Part shown: positions 33,231-43,067 of the stretch, in pieces
How positions within the stretch are numbered: position 1 is the first letter of the stretch
Layout of the letters: the number at the start of each line of letters is the position of its first letter
DNA from: Paenibacillus sp. Root444D2
GTDB taxonomy: Bacteria > Bacillota > Bacilli > Paenibacillales > NBRC-103111
NCBI RefSeq assembly: GCF_001426375.1
Contig: NZ_LMEO01000045.1
Coordinates: forward strand, 488,928-552,927
Direction of reading: 5' to 3'
DNA: 64,000 nucleotides
Program-made: the position numbers and the translations under genes
Notes under the pieces: generated by a model
The model's input: only the letters and a program-made list of their open reading frames with translations
Database searches by the model: none
Told to the model about the DNA's origin: nothing

Positions 33231-33343
33231 ATCTTCCACCCCCCGGCTATTGATATATGATTGCGGTCTTATATCGGCACAATGATGCTCTGGAGTGCCC
33301 ATATGTCCTTGCCATACCAAGCTTAATCGGATAGACGCATGTC

Positions 33344-33383
33344 AAACAACCCTTTCGCTTTCAAGCGAACAGGGCTGTTTATT
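33344..33383 (-). terminator. Terminator behind garD
   Basis: On the minus strand AACAGCCCTGTTCGCTT pairs with AAGCGAAAGGGTTGTTT. It is about 50 bases behind the garD stop and closes the importer-GH105-garD group. Confidence 0.8.
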
Positions 33384-33432
33384 CATTACATTTATTCAAT
33401 TTGGATTAACGTCATACAACGCCCTACATTGA

Positions 33433-34971
33433 CTAGGTTACTGGAGCTGGATTAAACAGACACAAAGCATTGTGCAATCCCCAGTGGTCTGCCCAAGTCT
33501 TCTTTTTCCCGCTTGCTACATCTACGATCATGCGAAAAATCTCCCAGCCCACTTCTTCAATAGTTGCTTCACCCGTTGCTATCGTTCCTGCATTCACATC
33601 GATTAAATCATGCCACTGTTCCGTTAAAGAATTCCGAGTAGAAACTTTAATAACTGGTGCCATCGCTAACCCATAAGGTGTGCCTCTACCCGTTGTAAAA
33701 ACTTGCATATTTACCCCCGAGGCTAGTTGCAAAGTACCGCACACAAAATCACTTGCAGGTGTCGCCGCATAAATGAGCCCTTTTTGAGTCGCTTTTTCAC
33801 CCGGGGATAATACGCCTACAATGGGACTGCTACCCGATTTGATAATCGATCCGAGTGACTTCTCCACCACATTCACCAAGCCGCCTCTTTTATTTCCCGG
33901 TGACGGATTCGCACTCCGATCCGCTTGACCTTTTTGCAAATAATGATCGTACCACTTCATTTCTTGTATTAATGCCTGGCCCACTGTTTGATTGATTACG
34001 CGCGGCGTTAGCAGGTGAACGGCATCCCGCACTTCGGTGACCTCTGAGAATAGAACCGTTGCGCCAGCTTGAACCAACAGATCAGCGGCAAACCCTACCG
34101 CCGGGTTCGCCGTCACCCCAGAAAAAGCATCACTTCCTCCACATTGTAAACCAACTACTAGGTCGGATACAGGACAAGTTACGCGCTGTCGTCGATTCAA
34201 CTTTACCAATTTCTCTTCCGCCATACTCATAATGGACTGAATCATAATCATAAAACCATGATGATCTTGCAGAGATACGATGTTGGAAGAGTCTCCGTCC
34301 GGAAGTAATCTTTCCGGTATTAACTTCTCACAACCCAACCCTACTACTAGAACTTCACCGCCAAAATTGGGATTGGTCGCGATATTTTGAATGGTGCGAA
34401 TCGGAATGATAGCATCAGGAGCATTAATCGCAACTCCGCAACCATAATTATGAGTTAAAGCCACGACATCCTCTACATTTGGATAGCCCGGAAGCAATTG
34501 TTCTTTAATCTTTTTCACTGCATAGTCAAGCACCCCTGCAACACATTGAACGCTGGTAGTGATTCCCAGTATATTTTTCGTGCCGACACTGCCTTCTTCG
34601 TTACGATATCCCTCAAAAGTGTACCCTTCAAGCGGCGGCAGCGGTAACGGTATATGATTGGCAATCGGCAGCTCATCTAACTCAGGAGGTGTAGGGAGTC
34701 TTACCAACTTCTCCTCCACCCAACTACCTTGTAGGATCCGACTATCCGCATACCCGATAACTTCACCGTAGCGAACGATAGGTTCATCCTGCTCTAAATC
34801 AATTAGGGCTACTTTATGCCCTTGCGGAATGCTATCCCTAAGTTCTAGACCACAAGAAAAGATGCTCCCTCTAGACAACCCACCGGAATTAACGATAATC
34901 GCAACATTATCCTCGGCGTGAACCTTTATGTAAAGAGGCGTTTCATTTTGACTTTTTGCTCGCTCAGACAT
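33433..34971 (-). CDS. garD: Galactarate dehydratase
   Basis: 512 residues, full length for GarD. An N-terminal SAF-like domain (1-100, IKVHAEDNVAIIVNSGG and IPQGHKVALIDL) is followed by the UxaA-type catalytic part (GYRNEEGSVGTKNILGITTS, YGCGVAINAPDAIIPIRTIQ, GLGCEKL, GLQCGGSDAFSGVTANPAVG, GTIATGEATIEE). It dehydrates meso-galactarate to 5-keto-4-deoxy-D-glucarate in the cytoplasm. AAGGAGG before the ATG supports the start. The gene follows GH105 by 13 bases. It provides one of two ways into the pathway encoded by gudD, the DapA-family gene, garR and garK further upstream. Confidence 0.95.
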   Translation of the reverse strand: MSERAKSQNETPLYIKVHAEDNVAIIVNSGGLSRGSIFSCGLELRDSIPQGHKVALIDLEQDEPIVRYGEVIGYADSRILQGSWVEEKLVRLPTPPELDELPIANHIPLPLPPLEGYTFEGYRNEEGSVGTKNILGITTSVQCVAGVLDYAVKKIKEQLLPGYPNVEDVVALTHNYGCGVAINAPDAIIPIRTIQNIATNPNFGGEVLVVGLGCEKLIPERLLPDGDSSNIVSLQDHHGFMIMIQSIMSMAEEKLVKLNRRQRVTCPVSDLVVGLQCGGSDAFSGVTANPAVGFAADLLVQAGATVLFSEVTEVRDAVHLLTPRVINQTVGQALIQEMKWYDHYLQKGQADRSANPSPGNKRGGLVNVVEKSLGSIIKSGSSPIVGVLSPGEKATQKGLIYAATPASDFVCGTLQLASGVNMQVFTTGRGTPYGLAMAPVIKVSTRNSLTEQWHDLIDVNAGTIATGEATIEEVGWEIFRMIVDVASGKKKTWADHWGLHNALCLFNPAPVT

Positions 34972-34984
34972 ATATATGTCCTCC

Positions 34985-36130
34985 TTATATCATGATCCCG
35001 GTCTCACGGATATCATCAGGATCGGAATTAACACCAAGCCGATTAATCTCGTTGTAGGCCATCAGCAGCGGTGCTACACCATGCCCGTTATTGTCTACGA
35101 TTTGTTCGGCGAAGAAATAATACGCAAGACTGCCATCTCGCATTTGTCCGGTTTCCGGCTTTTTGCCAAGGCCGGCACTTCGGCAAATGCCGCCTAACAG
35201 CACTTCACCGTCTTCTTCCCTCAGGTAACGAGCAATCGTTCCGTTAAAAGCCTGTATGCCGTATACGGCATACTCTTTTGACAGATATCCCAATCGTGCA
35301 CTTTTCATAATGGCATAAGCTAACATCAGTGTGCCGCTGGCTTCAAGATAATTTCCTGAATGCTCCTTCTTATCCACGACCTGATACCACATACCCTCGC
35401 TATGCTGGTACGGCAGCATGTCATCTATAAGCTCCTTGATATAGGCTTTGAGGATGCCGGTGTCTGCCGGCTCTCCTTCAAGCAGCTCCAACACATCCAC
35501 CAGTGCCATCGCGAACCAGCCGACCGCACGCCCCCACACATTTGGTGATTGCCCTGTTGATTTATCGCACCAGAAAATGTCGCGACTCTCGTCATAAGCG
35601 TGGGTGTACAACCGCTTCTCGTTGTTATATATAAATTGGCGGACATTTTTGAACTGCTGCAGCGTATCGGAATAATCCTTGACCTCTACGAATTGCTTCA
35701 CGTACTGAACATAGAACGGCTGCCCCATATACAATCCATCCAACCAAACCTGGTAGGGATAGTTTTCTTTATGCCAGAACGAACCGGAACTCGTTCTCGG
35801 GTAAGAAGCCAACTGCTGATACAACATATCCATGATCCTTTTATATTTGGGCTCCCGCTCCCTTTGGTATAGCGTAAACAAAACTCCAGCCATCCGGATT
35901 TGGTCGATATTATAACTGCCGATCTGGATTTCAGGGATATTACCATCGGCATCAAATAGCCGATCGATATAGCTTTTTACAAAGTTATATTCTCTTTCAC
36001 TGCCGGTTTGCTCGTAGCTGTCCAAATATGCCTTTAAGATACAGCCCTCGATATAATGCCACCTTACGGAATACCACTTCTCACTGGACATATAGGCTGC
36101 TTTCAGTTTTTCTACCAATTCATAGGTCAA
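34985..36130 (-). CDS. GH105/GH88 unsaturated glycuronyl hydrolase (YteR/YesR-like)
   Basis: About 380 residues of an alpha6/alpha6 barrel. The catalytic Asp of YteR corresponds to the Asp in VWLDGLYMGQPF (residue ~131 from the chosen start), with WGRAVGWFAMALVDVL and HAYDESRDIFWCDK among the conserved parts. The start is TTG at 36130, eight bases behind GGAGG; an upstream ATG has no such site. Such enzymes cleave the 4,5-unsaturated uronate off oligosaccharides made by polysaccharide lyases. It lacks a signal peptide, so works on imported oligosaccharides, which fits the importer upstream. It lies directly before garD. Confidence 0.9.
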   Translation of the reverse strand: MTYELVEKLKAAYMSSEKWYSVRWHYIEGCILKAYLDSYEQTGSEREYNFVKSYIDRLFDADGNIPEIQIGSYNIDQIRMAGVLFTLYQREREPKYKRIMDMLYQQLASYPRTSSGSFWHKENYPYQVWLDGLYMGQPFYVQYVKQFVEVKDYSDTLQQFKNVRQFIYNNEKRLYTHAYDESRDIFWCDKSTGQSPNVWGRAVGWFAMALVDVLELLEGEPADTGILKAYIKELIDDMLPYQHSEGMWYQVVDKKEHSGNYLEASGTLMLAYAIMKSARLGYLSKEYAVYGIQAFNGTIARYLREEDGEVLLGGICRSAGLGKKPETGQMRDGSLAYYFFAEQIVDNNGHGVAPLLMAYNEINRLGVNSDPDDIRETGIMI

Positions 36131-36185
36131 CAGGTGCACCTCCATGATGGATAAAGAGATTATGGTTCAGTCACCGAGCTTGCGT

Positions 36186-38435
36186 TTACTGTGATCTCGA
36201 AAGGGCCTCTCGATACTGGCCCGGCGTCATGCCAGTAGCTTTGCGGAAGGTCCGGATAAATCCTGTGGAGTTGGTATAGTTGAGACGCTCCGCGATTTCC
36301 GTAATCTTCATATTGCTGTCCTTTAACCACAGTTTCGCCATATTCATCCGGTAATTCGTCAAATAATCGATAAACGTCGTTCCAATCTCTTTCTTGAACA
36401 CTCGGCTCAAATAAACGGGATGAAATCGGAATTGCGCAGCGCACGATTCCAAAGTAAGATCCTGATCGTATTTTTCGTGAATGAGCTCGATCATTTGGTG
36501 GGCAATATTGATATATTGCGAATCAATACGGCTTTGCAGGAAGGCAAGGGTGGGCGGGATCAGCTCCGTCTTAAACCACGTCATAATTTCCTCCGCCGTA
36601 TTCAATTTCATGAATCGGATAATGACCGATTTGGCGCCGACTAATCCATCCAGCATGCCACCTTGCTGCCCAACAAGCCGATAAATTTTGGCGATTAATT
36701 GAAGCATAAATATTTGAAAATCATTGAACGAAACGCTCTTCTCTAGAATCGCTGACGCATACTGGTTATAATGCTCGTAAGCAGAAGCAGCATCGCCTGT
36801 TTTAAGCCCATTCATCAAGCTCTCTTCAAGGTGATTCCAAGAAGCAGCAGGCTGAACGCTGTTCCGGTGAACCGGTTCGATATCTTCATAGCCCAGGATG
36901 AGCTCGTTTCCAAGACTAATTCTGCGTTTCAAAGCCTCCAACGCCTCTGAGTAGGCATCCATCGCATTCGTGTACCTATGAAACGGCCGACTGATGCCGA
37001 TACTGATTTTGAGCTGAAGCAGCTCGTGCACCTTCGACTTCATAAGCTCCGCCATTTGGTAGAAGTAGCCCTTCAACTCATCCGGATCCTCAGAATCTCC
37101 TAGCAGAAGCGTCACCTGAGACTGGTCCAGCAGCAAAGTACCCAGGATACGGTCATTGGGGATCAGCTCCCCAACGACGTTATTAATCGCGAATAACAGC
37201 AGCTCCTTATCGCTATCCAAATATCTGGTGCCCTCTAGAGAATCGATTTGCAAGGCGAGTACTCCTAGCGCCTTCCCCTTTTCCCCAAAGCCATAGGTCT
37301 CATACTTATAGGAGAATTCACTCTCTGTGACCTGTCCCATGATCAACTTCAATAAGAAAAATTCCTTCACCTGCCCACTCTGAACCTGCAGCTGCTGCTG
37401 AAGCTGCTTTCTCGTGCTAAACAAGGAAGAAAAGCGCTCTTCGATTAATGCGAATTCATCCCGCTTTTTATTCCCTTTGGACTCTCCTCCGAACTGCTCC
37501 ATCATCATAAATAGCCGATGGATCGGCCTATACATGCGGCGGGTTCCGTAGAAGGCGGCTAATGCGATTAGAATAAAAATAATCACACAAGCATTTAAGG
37601 TGATGAAGGCAATTTTCTTAGATTCCTTCGTAATTGCATCAATGGACACGACCGAAACATAGGACCAGCCGTTATAAGAGGAAACTCTATAGTTGACCCC
37701 CATATCGTTTGTTTCAAAGGCCCCCTCTGGTTCCGTCGCGACATTCATCCTTTGCAGGATGGAAGGCTGGATCCCTACAGTGCTGGAACTAGCTAAGAAC
37801 GGCTCCCTGTTTCGATTAAGCACATAAATATTTCCTAATTGGGTATTTTGGGCCAAATTACTCAGTAAAGCATCATGCGACATGTCAATCATCAACAACG
37901 CTTTAGGAGTGGTCGTAGAGGCAATCATTGGAAGCTTGACGACCAACCGGATCTTATTTTCATCTAAGGATTTACCGATAGTAGCTAACCAAAATAAATT
38001 TTGCGGGCGCTTGGCATAATCGCTCAGTAAATCTCGATTCACAAAATCGTCTGTTGTTGTAAATCCGAGATTGCTGATCATCCAGTCGTGCTCCAAGTTA
38101 ATCAGCTGCGTGTCGGCCACACCTGCAATCGAATGAAGATTATACAAGCCTTTGGAGAGATTGTTGATCGTTTGAAAATCATCATTCTGTAAATCATGGT
38201 AGATGAAATCGCTTACCAACGGTGAGTTGATGTACTGTACAGCGCCCATTTCCACGTTCTTTAAGATTTGCTCCATTCGCATCTGGTTTTGCAGCAGGAT
38301 CTGTACATTCCCCTCATTAACTTTCTTCCCAATATCCTTTGAGGCAATATAGTAGGAGATGAGCCCAATGCAAACGACCGGAACTGCGCTGAGCAGAAGA
38401 GAGAAGACAAGCATTCGATATAAGTATTTTGGCAA
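36186..38435 (-). CDS. AraC-type transcriptional regulator with membrane sensor domain
   Basis: 749 residues. TM1 is at about 10-30 and TM2 at about 278-298, enclosing an extracellular Cache-type sensor; a linker follows, and the C-terminus (about 650-745) is an AraC HTH (TLESCAAQFRFHPVYLSRVF, NMAKLWLKDSNMKITEIAER and the FRKATGMTPGQYR end). TTG start at 38435 behind AAGGAGAGG. Proteins with this build are common beside Paenibacillus sugar importers and turn them on when an oligosaccharide binds outside. It lies between the importer and GH105/garD. The ligand is probably the oligosaccharide taken up by 38535-41964. Confidence 0.88.
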   Translation of the reverse strand: MPKYLYRMLVFSLLLSAVPVVCIGLISYYIASKDIGKKVNEGNVQILLQNQMRMEQILKNVEMGAVQYINSPLVSDFIYHDLQNDDFQTINNLSKGLYNLHSIAGVADTQLINLEHDWMISNLGFTTTDDFVNRDLLSDYAKRPQNLFWLATIGKSLDENKIRLVVKLPMIASTTTPKALLMIDMSHDALLSNLAQNTQLGNIYVLNRNREPFLASSSTVGIQPSILQRMNVATEPEGAFETNDMGVNYRVSSYNGWSYVSVVSIDAITKESKKIAFITLNACVIIFILIALAAFYGTRRMYRPIHRLFMMMEQFGGESKGNKKRDEFALIEERFSSLFSTRKQLQQQLQVQSGQVKEFFLLKLIMGQVTESEFSYKYETYGFGEKGKALGVLALQIDSLEGTRYLDSDKELLLFAINNVVGELIPNDRILGTLLLDQSQVTLLLGDSEDPDELKGYFYQMAELMKSKVHELLQLKISIGISRPFHRYTNAMDAYSEALEALKRRISLGNELILGYEDIEPVHRNSVQPAASWNHLEESLMNGLKTGDAASAYEHYNQYASAILEKSVSFNDFQIFMLQLIAKIYRLVGQQGGMLDGLVGAKSVIIRFMKLNTAEEIMTWFKTELIPPTLAFLQSRIDSQYINIAHQMIELIHEKYDQDLTLESCAAQFRFHPVYLSRVFKKEIGTTFIDYLTNYRMNMAKLWLKDSNMKITEIAERLNYTNSTGFIRTFRKATGMTPGQYREALSRSQ

Positions 38436-38534
38436 CGGAAACCTCTCCTTTCTTCGCTTTCAAGGATTCGACATTACCATTATATCAGAGGAATCTACGA
38501 TGCCTATGCATACAAATACTAGAATTAGAGTGTC

Positions 38535-40043
38535 TTACTTCTTCTGCTTCGCATACTCAGCCGTATATTCTTCAATCACCTTATCACCGCCGGCTTTTCT
38601 CCATTTATCCACTTCTGCTTGCCAACCAGCCTCATCAATTTTCCCCATAATAAATTTGGTTTGGGCATCACGAATTAATGTATCCAATTCTCCGCCTTTT
38701 TCAGAATACGTCTTGGAGTTCATTGTTAAAGCCACATTGGGCACCACATTCTTCAGGTTGTCAGCAATGACCTTCCAACCTTTCGCCTGCAAATCTGATA
38801 ATTTCAGAGGCAGACCCGTTCCGGTCACCTCAAATGAAGGCAGACTGTCACGATATGGCTTAACCTCGAGATTAAATTGGGTCAAGTCTTTAAACTCTGC
38901 TTTTCCGTCAGCCGTCTTCGTAAAATGTTTGCCCTCAATCCCTCTGGTTAAAAGTGTCGACATCTCTGGCTCCAGCAGTTTATCGAAGAAGCCCAGCAGT
39001 CGCTTTAATTCCGCTTCCGACTTAACACTCGATTTCGGGAAGACGAAGAAGCCGTTATTGCCGGGCTCAGCCGGTACACGATTGCCTGACGGTCCCATAT
39101 AAGGTGCAATATCAACTACACCATTAGGTACAGCTTTCTTTAGATTGTCTTGCGAGGTCGCAGCTGCCGAGGCAACGGTATTAACCCGAATCCCCACCTT
39201 GCCTGCATTCCATTTATTATCGGCATCAGCTGTTTGTACAACGGAAAAGTCCTGATTGATTAATTTTTCCTGATATAGTCTGCGAAGCAGTTTCATGGAC
39301 TCGAAATATGGTTTGGTCATAAATTCAGCTGTCACCTTACCTCCTTCTATCCCCCATTTATTCGGTGCTCCCTGAGAAACGGCAAGTCGGGTCAGAAAGG
39401 AGCTGCTGGCAACCGGGTCGTTATAGGACTTATCAAGAAAAATACCATACGAATCGTTCTGACCATTCTTATCAGGATCCTTCTCCGCGATGGTCTTCAT
39501 GAGGTTATACCAGTCATCTAAGGCTACCGGCGTCTTTAGGCCAAGTTCATCAAACCAATCCTTCCGATACGTGATACCGGCACGGCCAATGTCCCGATAC
39601 AAAGGCAAACTATATAACTTGCCATCAACCTTTAAATTTTCATAATACAGTGCGTTGACACCTGATAAGTTTTTATAATCCTTCAACAAAGGGCCGATCT
39701 CCCAAAACAAGCCGGATTGGATCGCGCTAAGCGTAGTGGCGTTTGATGTAATTTTAAATGCTTTGGGCATTTCATTAGAGGCAATCATGATGTTTTTCTT
39801 ATCTTCGAAAGCAGCGGATGGAATCCATTGTATATCGATTTTTGAATTCGTATATTTCTCGATAGCCTGCTCCACTTCACTGCCTTTTTTCGGAGCTTCT
39901 CCGATTTGAGGCGTAGCAATAGTAACTTCCAGCGGTGTATTGTCCTGCTGTGCAATTGGTGAACTCTTCTCGCCTGCGCACCCCGCTAAAACACTTATAG
40001 TCGTCAGTAATGAAACCACAGTAATACAGCGCTTACATACCAT
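38535..40043 (-). CDS. Sugar-binding lipoprotein of an ABC importer (LipO/LplA type)
   Basis: 502 residues. The signal peptide ends at lipobox LAGC with C22 as lipid anchor. The remaining sequence has the family order of extracellular solute-binding proteins of the LipO type: PLEVTIATPQIG start, IGRAGITYRKDWFDELGL and EKDPDKNGQNDSYGIFLD. AGGAGGGG before the ATG supports the start. It is the third gene of the operon permease-permease-binding protein. No ATPase is encoded here; such importers use a shared MsmX-type ATPase from elsewhere. The sugar is inferred to be an unsaturated uronic oligosaccharide because GH105 and garD follow. Confidence 0.9.
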   Translation of the reverse strand: MVCKRCITVVSLLTTISVLAGCAGEKSSPIAQQDNTPLEVTIATPQIGEAPKKGSEVEQAIEKYTNSKIDIQWIPSAAFEDKKNIMIASNEMPKAFKITSNATTLSAIQSGLFWEIGPLLKDYKNLSGVNALYYENLKVDGKLYSLPLYRDIGRAGITYRKDWFDELGLKTPVALDDWYNLMKTIAEKDPDKNGQNDSYGIFLDKSYNDPVASSSFLTRLAVSQGAPNKWGIEGGKVTAEFMTKPYFESMKLLRRLYQEKLINQDFSVVQTADADNKWNAGKVGIRVNTVASAAATSQDNLKKAVPNGVVDIAPYMGPSGNRVPAEPGNNGFFVFPKSSVKSEAELKRLLGFFDKLLEPEMSTLLTRGIEGKHFTKTADGKAEFKDLTQFNLEVKPYRDSLPSFEVTGTGLPLKLSDLQAKGWKVIADNLKNVVPNVALTMNSKTYSEKGGELDTLIRDAQTKFIMGKIDEAGWQAEVDKWRKAGGDKVIEEYTAEYAKQKK

Positions 40044-40097
40044 ACATAACCCCTCCTGAATGTTTGTTTATGGAAACGGAAACTCTTCGAGAAAGAG

Positions 40098-40979
40098 TTA
40101 TCCTTTTACCGATCCTAATAGCACACCCTTGGCAAAATGCTTCTGTAAGAACGGGTAGACGAGCACAATCGGGACGGTCGCAACTACAATGGAAGCCATT
40201 CGAATAGTCTGCGGTAAAAAGTCAGTTGGATCTTGCTGTGATGTGGTATTCCCGATTTGATCCTGAGATAACAAAACAATTTGTCTCAAAATAACCTGGA
40301 CTGGAAATTTCTCCGCATCGTTCATATACATCACCGCATTAAAGAATGTATTCCAATGTCCCACGGCATAGAAAAGTCCGAAGGTAGCCATCGCCGGCAT
40401 CGATAATGGCAAAATAATACGAAACAAAATCCCTACATCATTACAGCCATCGATCTTCGCCGAATCTACTAAGCTTTCGGGAATTTGCTGAAAAAAGTTC
40501 TTGAGCACGATTAAATTAAATGCGCTTATAGCAGTCGGAATCATCAGGGACCAGTACGTGTTGATCATACCGAAGGCCTTGACTACAAAGTAGGTCGGGA
40601 TCAAACCTCCGCTGAACAGCATCGTAATTAAAATCATGAGAAGTATCGTCTTGCGCCCTCGTAAGGTCGCTTTAGCCAACGGGTAAGCGGTAAACGAGGT
40701 CAACAGCAGGTTGATCAACGTTCCGAACACTGTAATATAAATCGAGATAAGAATACTCCGAACCATCGTATCGGTGGAAAAGATGTATTTATATGCCCCT
40801 AAGGTAAACTTCGAAGGAAATAAGAGCAGCCCGCCTTTAGCCACCTCCCCTGGGGAAGCAAAAGACATTGAAACGATATATACGAAAGGAATGATTGTGA
40901 TTAGGGATACAAGGGTCAACAACGAATAGTTTACCGTATTAAACAGCCGATTGCTCCAATTCTTATCCTCTGCCAGCAT
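40098..40979 (-). CDS. Carbohydrate ABC permease (YtcP-type)
   Basis: 293 residues, six transmembrane helices, binding-protein-dependent transport family. The coupling EAA loop is seen as SAKIDGCNDVGILFRIILPL, and the C-terminus (FLQKHFAKGVLLGSVKG) is the standard YtcP end. It forms the channel with the LplB-type permease at 41002-41964. AGGAGG stands before the ATG. It is in the middle of a three-gene importer operon. Confidence 0.92.
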   Translation of the reverse strand: MLAEDKNWSNRLFNTVNYSLLTLVSLITIIPFVYIVSMSFASPGEVAKGGLLLFPSKFTLGAYKYIFSTDTMVRSILISIYITVFGTLINLLLTSFTAYPLAKATLRGRKTILLMILITMLFSGGLIPTYFVVKAFGMINTYWSLMIPTAISAFNLIVLKNFFQQIPESLVDSAKIDGCNDVGILFRIILPLSMPAMATFGLFYAVGHWNTFFNAVMYMNDAEKFPVQVILRQIVLLSQDQIGNTTSQQDPTDFLPQTIRMASIVVATVPIVLVYPFLQKHFAKGVLLGSVKG

Positions 40980-41001
40980 ATTGACAGCCTCCTGACGCTT
41001 T

Positions 41002-41964
41002 TTAATATACGCCTTCTTCGCCGAATTTTTTCGCTATCCAATTGGACCCGAGTACGAGGACAAGCCCAACCAGGGATTTAAACATCCCGACCGCGGCACT
41101 ATAGCTGTATTGTCCTTGCGTCAAGCCTTTCATATATACAAAAGTATCAAACACTTCCCCGACTTCTCGGTTCATGGAGTTAAGCATCAGAAAGATGTGC
41201 TCGAAACCCGTGTCCAAAAAACTGCCCAAGCGTAGAATAAACAAGATGACGATCGTACTGCGAATAGCTGGTAATGTAATATGCCACAACTGGCGCCATC
41301 GCCCAGCTCCATCCATACGAGCCGCTTCATATAGCTGAAGATCGACTCCGGACAGCGCTGCGAGGAAAATAATCGTTCCCCAGCCTGCCTCTTTCCAAAT
41401 CGACTGGCTAATGATCATCGGTCTGAACCAATCCTCACTTAGCATGAACGGAATTTTCTCGAAACCGATTTTTTGGAGCAGTTCGTTTACTACTCCACCT
41501 TCAGTTGTAAATAACACATAGAAGATACCAACCGCTACTACCCATGAAATAAAATGTGGCAAATACAATAGCGTCTGAGCAAAGCGTTTGAATAGCCCAA
41601 TTCGAACTTCATTCAACATAAGCGCTAGTACGATAGGCAGCGGGAAGAAAAACACCAAGTTATAAATCGCTAACAAAATGGTATTACGGAACAGTATCCA
41701 AAACTGAGGCTCTGAAAAAAATCGTTCGAAATGCTTCAGCCCTGCCCAGGGACTATTCATAAAACCTAGATGCGGTTTATAGTCCTCAAAAGCCATGAGT
41801 AAGCCAAACATTGGAACATATTTAAAAATGATAAAATATAAAATGCCTGGTAATAAGATTACATATAACCATCGATCCCTGACAATATCCCTTATGAACA
41901 AAGATTCTTTAAAGAAACGGTAATTGGTTCTCATTTGTAACTGAGCTTCATACTGCTCCTTCAT
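41002..41964 (-). CDS. Carbohydrate ABC permease (LplB-type)
   Basis: About 320 residues, six transmembrane helices, from the ATG at 41964 (GGGGGGACGG before it). LplB marks are LPGILYFIIFKYVPMFGLLM, FEDYKPHLGF, LPHFISWVVAVGI and the EAA loop YEAARMDGAGRWRQLWHITL. First gene of the importer operon, located 237 bases behind the FadR/GntR gene and its terminator, so it probably has its own promoter in that gap. It forms a heterodimer with the YtcP-type permease. Confidence 0.92.
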   Translation of the reverse strand: MKEQYEAQLQMRTNYRFFKESLFIRDIVRDRWLYVILLPGILYFIIFKYVPMFGLLMAFEDYKPHLGFMNSPWAGLKHFERFFSEPQFWILFRNTILLAIYNLVFFFPLPIVLALMLNEVRIGLFKRFAQTLLYLPHFISWVVAVGIFYVLFTTEGGVVNELLQKIGFEKIPFMLSEDWFRPMIISQSIWKEAGWGTIIFLAALSGVDLQLYEAARMDGAGRWRQLWHITLPAIRSTIVILFILRLGSFLDTGFEHIFLMLNSMNREVGEVFDTFVYMKGLTQGQYSYSAAVGMFKSLVGLVLVLGSNWIAKKFGEEGVY

Positions 41965-42200
41965 CCGCCGTCCCCCCTGACTGAATTCATCTGTGTATCG
42001 ATCACAATTCAAATCATAAGTTTCGCGGTTACAACTGGCAATAGTACGGATCGAACCATCTAAATTCTCAGTGAAATTGCAGCTTATAGGTTAAATCGGA
42101 CCCCAGTTACCATTCTTTTCAGTTGCATCGTACTATCTTAACCTCTGCCCTTTATAGAATTGAAGCGTATATACATATACATGGTGGATAGAATTGAACG

Positions 42201-42257
42201 AAAAAAGTCTGCTTGATCTCTGTATCGCAGTCGCGAGAGATTGGCAGACTTTTTAAA
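42201..42257 (-). terminator. Terminator of the FadR/GntR gene
   Basis: A long hairpin, AAAAAAGTCTGC against GCAGACTTTTT, continued inside by GATCTCT/AGAGATT. It lies 19 bases behind the regulator stop and separates it from the importer operon. Confidence 0.85.
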
Positions 42258-42275
42258 TGGGCCGTCATGGACCGC

Positions 42276-42977
42276 TTATTCGTTTTGATATACCTGCAAA
42301 AGCTTATTTCGGACATAACTAAGATGGCGGTACATATGAGTAAACGCTTCGTGTGGATCCCGATTAACGAGTGCATTATAGATATCTGTATGGAATTGGA
42401 CCGTTACATCACGTTCACGTTCCCTAATTTGTCTATCCATTTTGTCATGGGTGATAAGCAGAGGATCTATCATCCCTTCAATGATCGGATTGTCCGCACT
42501 CAATGCGATAATCCGATGAAATTCCTTATCCGCTTCCCCATAGTTGTTATCAACACTGCCAGCGATTTCATCTATGGTTTCCTTTAATCGCTTCAACTTC
42601 TCGTTCGTGATCTTTTCTGCCGCCATGGCCACAAGTCCCAATTCTAATGCCATCCGCGCTTCGATGATCGCTGGAAGGTTGCCAATGGACAAAGCCAGCA
42701 TTACCGAGAACGGATTGCTGCCGATTTTATTATTAAAATGGGTGCCGCCACGGGTTTTTCTCGTAATCACTTCAAGTGCTTCGAGCGAACTTAATGCTTC
42801 CCGCAGAACTGGCCGACTCACGCCTAACATATCTATCAGTTCCATCTCGGATGGCAGTTTATCTCCAGGTTTAAGCTGACCGCTGACCAACAGCTGAACA
42901 ATGCTGTCAACGACTTGCTTGGGCAGCGTGTTTCGTTTAACAGTCTCCAATTCAACGCTTCCTTTAAGTTCTACCAT
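42276..42977 (-). CDS. FadR-subfamily GntR transcriptional regulator
   Basis: 233 residues. The N-terminal winged HTH (about 15-80) includes KQVVDSIVQLLVSGQLKPGD and GVSRPVLREALSSLEALEV; the FCD effector domain (about 95-220) has the metal/ligand His residues in FHRIIALSADN and FHTDIYNALVNRD. FCD regulators of this sort sense organic acids such as gluconate, glucarate or their breakdown products. Two matching TNGTNNNACNA sites stand before this gene and before gudD, so it likely represses itself and the gudD-garR operon. GAAGGG before the ATG. It lies between garK and the importer. Confidence 0.92.
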   Translation of the reverse strand: MVELKGSVELETVKRNTLPKQVVDSIVQLLVSGQLKPGDKLPSEMELIDMLGVSRPVLREALSSLEALEVITRKTRGGTHFNNKIGSNPFSVMLALSIGNLPAIIEARMALELGLVAMAAEKITNEKLKRLKETIDEIAGSVDNNYGEADKEFHRIIALSADNPIIEGMIDPLLITHDKMDRQIRERERDVTVQFHTDIYNALVNRDPHEAFTHMYRHLSYVRNKLLQVYQNE

Positions 42978-43018
42978 ATTTACCCTTCTCTCTAAGCTGA
43001 CTAATACGCATAATCATA

Positions 43019-43029
43019 TTGTAAGACGA
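43019..43029. promoter_or_regulatory. Predicted FadR/GntR operator (regulator gene)
   Basis: TTGTAAGACGA fits the FadR-family consensus TNGTNNNACNA. The surrounding TCATATTGTAAGAC(G)AATTA is nearly identical to the site before gudD at 47569. It lies 42 bases before the regulator's start, as expected for autoregulation. Confidence 0.7.
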
Positions 43030-43067
43030 ATTAGATGAAATAACAATGCAGCCCCATAGCCATGATA